In this document: positions 60,201 to 64,000 of the stretch, in pieces | Numbering within the stretch: position 1 is the first letter of the stretch | Layout: each line of letters begins with the position of its first letter | Assembly: GCA_037952775.1 (NCBI GenBank) | Contig: JBANAY010000003.1 | Location: 31,992,001-32,056,000, forward strand | Length of the DNA: 64,000 bases | Direction: 5' to 3' | Origin: Clonostachys chloroleuca | Lineage: Eukaryota > Ascomycota > Sordariomycetes > Hypocreales > Bionectriaceae | Position numbers and translations under genes: made by a program | The notes under the pieces: generated by a model | What the model saw: the letters and a program-made list of their open reading frames with translations, nothing else | What the model was told of the DNA's origin: nothing | The model's database searches: none

Positions 60201-62425
60201 AAGATCTACTAGCCCTATCTGAAGGCAGGTGACTAGAGGCTGGCTGTATTCTGGGCTGTTGACCGTGTGCTCCATGATTTCGTCAAAGATGATATCGACA
60301 GGTGACCAAGAACACCCTAGGGCTTTCAAGAACTGTCCACTTGATCTTAGACTCTCAAGGAAGACTGGGAAGACCTTCAGCTCTCTGCCCATGCCAAGAT
60401 ACTGCGCGCCTTGCCCGGTAAACACAAACGCAATCCTGGGGCCACCAGGCAGTGCTTTGATAGGCCCAACGAACGACGCATCTTCCGGGGCTGGAGGAAT
60501 GGCCTTTGGCCCAGCTACAGCAAAAGAGCGCCACGAGAAATGGCTCCTTCGTTGAGCCAGTGTAAAGGCCAAGTCGTCCCAATCCACTGGTTGACGTTTG
60601 AGATATCCACGGTAGAGTTCGAGCAGATCTCGTGAGCTGTTTCGTTCCGTGCCCGAACATACAAGTAATCTTAGCCGAGAGCCCTTGCGATCTTCGTTCC
60701 CATTTAGTCCGTTGACCTTTTCCATCCCCGCCTGAGTGGCCCCGGATCCAGGCCGGGTTTGATGGAATCCAGAAAGACGATGTGTCTTGAGATGGTTGTA
60801 GGCGTCGTCGAGGATGACAGTCGCATTCGTGCCGCCAAACCCGAATGAGTTTACCTGAGGTATGTAAGCAATGGAAAATACCTCTCGAGAGGATGGGAAA
60901 TTGCTGGCTTCGACTTACACACGCGCGACGGAGTGTCTTAACTGGCCATGGAACGGCTTGTTTAGGAAACTTGAAAGTGTTAGGGGCACAAGTTGCGATG
61001 GATGAAGATTTTGTGAATCGAACTTACGCGCAGATGTAGTGCTTCCTCGTCGATCTTGCTGTTGATGGTTTCGAAGCTTGCAATGGGAGGAATGACGCCC
61101 TTCTCCAGGACCATGACTGTTTTGATCACCCCGGCAAGTCCACTGCAGCCTTCCAGATGACCTATCGTTGCCTTCACAGCACCGATATGAAGAGGATCGT
61201 CTTTCGAGCGGTATTTGTGGAAGGCAGCACCAATGGCACTGGCCTCGATGGGGTCACCAACCGGCGTCCCCGTCCCGTGAGCCTCGAAGAAGCGGGTTGG
61301 ACCAAAGTCCAGACCTGCTTGGTTGTATGTGCGCCGGATAAGCTCGAGCTGAGCCTCGGCACTGGGCTGGGTAATCCCTGGTGTTCGGCCGTCTTGGTTG
61401 GAGCCAGTATTGCGGATGACTGCTCTGATCGTGTGCCCTTCTCGCAATGCATCATCCAATCGCTTCACGACGAGCATGGCATGGCCCTCCCCTCGGGCAT
61501 ACCCGTTCGCCCGGGCGTCGAAACTCCATGATCGACTATCCTTGGACAAGAAGTTGAAATCAGTCATCATCTTCATGAAGTTTGGATGATATACAAGATT
61601 CGCCCCTCCTACCAACGCCTTGATGTTCGATTAGTTACTTGATTGTTGTTTTCGCTCTGAAGTGTTTTTTTTCTTCTTCTTGTCATTCAACTCACCATAG
61701 AGCAGTTGCCTGCGCGGAGATCTTGACAGCCGAGATGTAGCGCTATGAGACTACTCGAACATGCTGAATCCAGGTTCATCGAGGTACCCTTCAAGTTGAA
61801 AAACCAGCTTATACGATTCGCCAGCATAGACGGGGCCACTCCAATTACAGCATGCCGTTGCTCCGACTCAAGGTCTTGCTGTAATATGCTCAAGTAGTCA
61901 TTCGTGAAGCACCCGGTATACACCGATGTGTCCGAGCCGGCGCATTGGTCAATGGAAATACCAGCTGTGGGTGTTAATTGGGTGAAAAGACGTTCAAGAA
62001 ATTCCACATACCATCTTCCAAAGCATGGTAAGTTGTCTCGAGGAGTCTTCTATGCTGCGGATCCATACAAGCGGCCTCGCCGGGACTGATGGAAAAGAAG
62101 GGTGCATCGAATGCCGCAATGGGTTCTTTCACGAAATGACCCCCACGGACAGGGAGCTGTAGTCCAGGATTTCAGTATAATGGTCATCCGATATGAATGA
62201 AGGAATAAGACCTACCGTAGCAGGGCGACTGGTGTCAGGGTGATAGTATGCATCGATATTGAGCCTGTCTTCAGGAAACTCTGAGCTGGCTGACCGGCCT
62301 TCCTGGATCATCTGCCAGAACTTTTCTGGAGAGGTAGCATCACCCGGAAATTCGAAGGCAAACCCAACGATGGCTAGAGCAGCCGATGCCTGAGATGACT
62401 GACCACTAGGCGCGTACTCGTCCAT
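54268..62425 (-). CDS. Highly reducing iterative type I polyketide synthase (two apparent frameshifts)
   Basis: Builds a reduced, probably methylated polyketide from malonyl units. Exons: 62216-62425, 62012-62156, 61696-61964, 61028-61618, 60919-60969, 55574-60854, 55192-55512, 54268-55122. Domains in order: KS (SACSSS with Cys about 187, [21 protein letters not shown]), AT ([10 protein letters not shown], Ser about 655), DH ([21 protein letters not shown]), C-methyltransferase ([18 protein letters not shown]), ER (from [20 protein letters not shown]), KR ([32 protein letters not shown]) and a C-terminal ACP ([12 protein letters not shown]). There is no thioesterase. The big exon is 5,281 nt and needs two bases to be divisible by three. 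One break is in the ER at a run of five C (55975-55979); the other lies in the AT-DH linker, within about 59560-59670. With both restored the protein has 2,574 residues, normal for the class. The ER loop HGSSCLGQ departs from the usual GGVGQ. Confidence 0.93.
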
Positions 62426-63177
62426 TTTCTGGTAAAGACAGTCTGAGGGACAATATTGTGCTAATATGGCACAGCAGCTACAAATGGATTTTGCCAGCGA
62501 GACTGGTATGTACGACAAGAATTTTGTGACAATGTAGTTGCAACTCTTCAAATTACAGGTAAGAATCCTATTTATGCCTTGAAAAGAGTCATGAGTACAT
62601 GCCTAGACCTTGGTTCTTTACAGCCTCGTTTCGAGCTACCTGGCAGCCTATGGGATTTACAGGAGTGTACTTGACGTCTGGCCAACCAACATGCAGCAAA
62701 CATGGTCCGGTGTGTCTGATCCGCGTGTCTTAGCTACCTGCCAGACTCGCGGCTCTGTATGAAGGTGTTGGCAACACATGTTACCCAGATTAATTATGGA
62801 TACCCCATCAGGAAGCAAGAACTTTGGCTGAGATTTCTGATTGCTGTCTACAGCCGCCTCGAGATCGACGAAAGCAACCTCACGTAAGTCAGGCAGATTC
62901 CACATTCTGGACCACACCATTTTCGGACTTGAGCATAGAAGGCGGCGGTTAGAACCCCTTGACCCTGCCAATATCTGGAAGGCTTGTTGGTGTGGAGGGA
63001 AGGGGGTGTATATCTCCAATTCACTACCTGGGCACGATCTGAGGCGTTGGTCTTCTGTTGCCACATGAGTTTGGCGATATATTCTCAAAGGAACGCCTTG
63101 CATGCCACTCCTGCATAAACTGCCTGCATGCTACATCAGTAATTGCCCTGCATATCGCCCGCCTACGCTGGAATCCT
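62426..63177. other. Promoter region of the PKS gene
   Basis: 752 nt between the hydrolase stop and the PKS start, both genes on the minus strand. A minus-strand frame at 62657-63103 was examined and lacks any recognisable feature. An ATAAATA element lies at 62569-62575. Confidence 0.6.
62569..62575 (-). promoter_or_regulatory. TATA-like element before the PKS
   Basis: ATAAATA on the minus strand, about 144 nt before the PKS start codon, at a usual distance for a TATA element in filamentous fungi. Motif evidence only. Confidence 0.27.
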
Positions 63178-64000
63178 TCATTCGGCTATCATTCGTTTGA
63201 CGGCTTCAGCTAGGGCTACTACCTCACTGGTCTCCCGTGGCACCGAATGCCCTGCACTGTGGGTGAGCTCTAGACTCCAAGGACCGGCGAACAGGCCTGC
63301 CAACATCTCTCCCTGCTTGGCATATTGCATATCCTGGGGGCTCCATGCATGGACTGCCCTGATGCTGAGCATCTCGTGGGGCGGTACGTCCCCTGGCCTA
63401 ATCTCCTCCATCTCACCCCTCTCTAGGCTCTCCCACCTCTGCGGCAAGATCCCGCACAAGAAGACAACCGACTCGATCATTGACTTGGCCTCTTGCAGTT
63501 CTGGATCAGGGTCCTGGCAGAAGAGCAGCGTCCCAATCATACTGGCACCCAACGAGAACCCAGCCACGCAATCATATGGCCCATTCTCGCAGATGTACGA
63601 CGCCAGATCGCGTACCGCCTCCACAGCGCTGCTCGCCGTTCCGTCGTAATAGCTGAAGCAGTTACGTGCGAGGGCATCACCGTAGGCCGATTCTACACCT
63701 GCCGCAGCTGGCCAGGGGTGGGCTCCATCTACGAAGGTGAACTCGTACTCGGGGCCGAGTTGGTAGCGCAAAGACGAGGTCTGAAGCTCGAGAATCTGCA
63801 GCCAATGTAAGATTTGTGAAAGGTATCTTTGACGGAGAGAGGGCGGGCAGGTAGAGTATGGCAATGCAGCCCAGCACACATCCGTAACCGCAAAAATCGA
63901 GAGGTATTGAAGCAAGCAAATCCAAAACCCACCTCGCTATTCGTACCGATCCCATGAAGAGACAAGATCCGGTAAGTGGCTTTCTTCTCCCCAAGAATCA
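63178..64000 (-). CDS. FSH1/LovG-type serine hydrolase, 5' end at window edge
   Basis: Alpha/beta serine hydrolase of the FSH1 family; relatives such as LovG release polyketide chains from HR-PKSs that lack a thioesterase. Exons: 63933-64000 (continuing outside) and 63178-63795, about 229 residues visible. Exon 1 reads ILGEKKATYRILSLHGIGTNSE and the next begins ILELQTSSLRYQLG, joined in phase 0 by a 137-nt intron. The first visible bases are TG in the right frame, so the start codon may be an ATG whose A lies one base outside. Motifs: LHGIGTN (oxyanion side), GFSLGASM nucleophile elbow, HAWSPQD, and THSAGHSVP with the catalytic histidine. Same strand as the PKS and 752 nt upstream of it, which supports a joint role in product release. 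Confidence 0.88.

Noticed and set aside
62657..63103. 148-codon minus-strand frame between hydrolase and PKS
   Set aside because: No recognisable motif; it occupies the expected PKS promoter.

Overview
This window is nuclear DNA from a filamentous ascomycete. The coding genes have short GT-AG introns, mostly 50-90 nt, with CTAAC/CTGAC-like branch points. The proteins are eukaryotic housekeeping proteins (Mot1, Smc3, mL46, eL43, CCT-theta, Utp16/Bud21-like), and one end carries a highly reducing iterative type I polyketide synthase. Protein flavour and gene structure fit Pezizomycotina, most likely Sordariomycetes (perhaps Hypocreales). No species call is possible from the sequence alone.

Layout, left to right. 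MOT1 (minus, cut by the left edge) faces SMC3 (plus) across 3.4 kb. Then mL46 (minus), a RING+PHD finger protein (minus), a lineage-specific protein of unknown function (plus), ribosomal protein eL43 (minus, with an 18-nt exon), an SCCPDH-like oxidoreductase (plus), an RMD1/DUF155 membrane protein (plus), an Nhp10-like HMG-box protein (minus), CCT8 (plus) and a RING-PH-VWA protein resembling Far1/Ste5 scaffolds (minus). About 9.4 kb without a recognisable gene follows (34699-44083). It ends at a Utp16-like protein (minus), which shares a promoter with a mitochondrial TPR-like protein (plus). The right part is more accessory: a secreted GH35 beta-galactosidase (plus), a secreted alpha/beta hydrolase (plus), an HR-PKS (minus; KS-AT-DH-cMT-ER-KR-ACP) and, just upstream of it, an FSH1/LovG-type serine hydrolase (minus, cut by the right edge). 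PKS plus hydrolase look like the edge of a biosynthetic gene cluster continuing to the right; a LovG-type enzyme typically releases the chain from an HR-PKS, which lacks its own thioesterase.

The most striking sequence-level signal is a set of seven apparent one-base deletions that break otherwise conserved reading frames in four genes (mL46, RMD1-like, three in the Far1-like gene, two in the PKS). Six lie at runs of 5-6 G or C; the seventh can only be bracketed. Summed exon lengths agree: each of the four genes becomes a whole number of codons only, or also, when one base per lesion is added. Homopolymer under-calling in the assembly is the simplest reading, but a real mutator or decay process is not excluded. 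Gene models below give exon coordinates as present in the sequence and mark these lesions.
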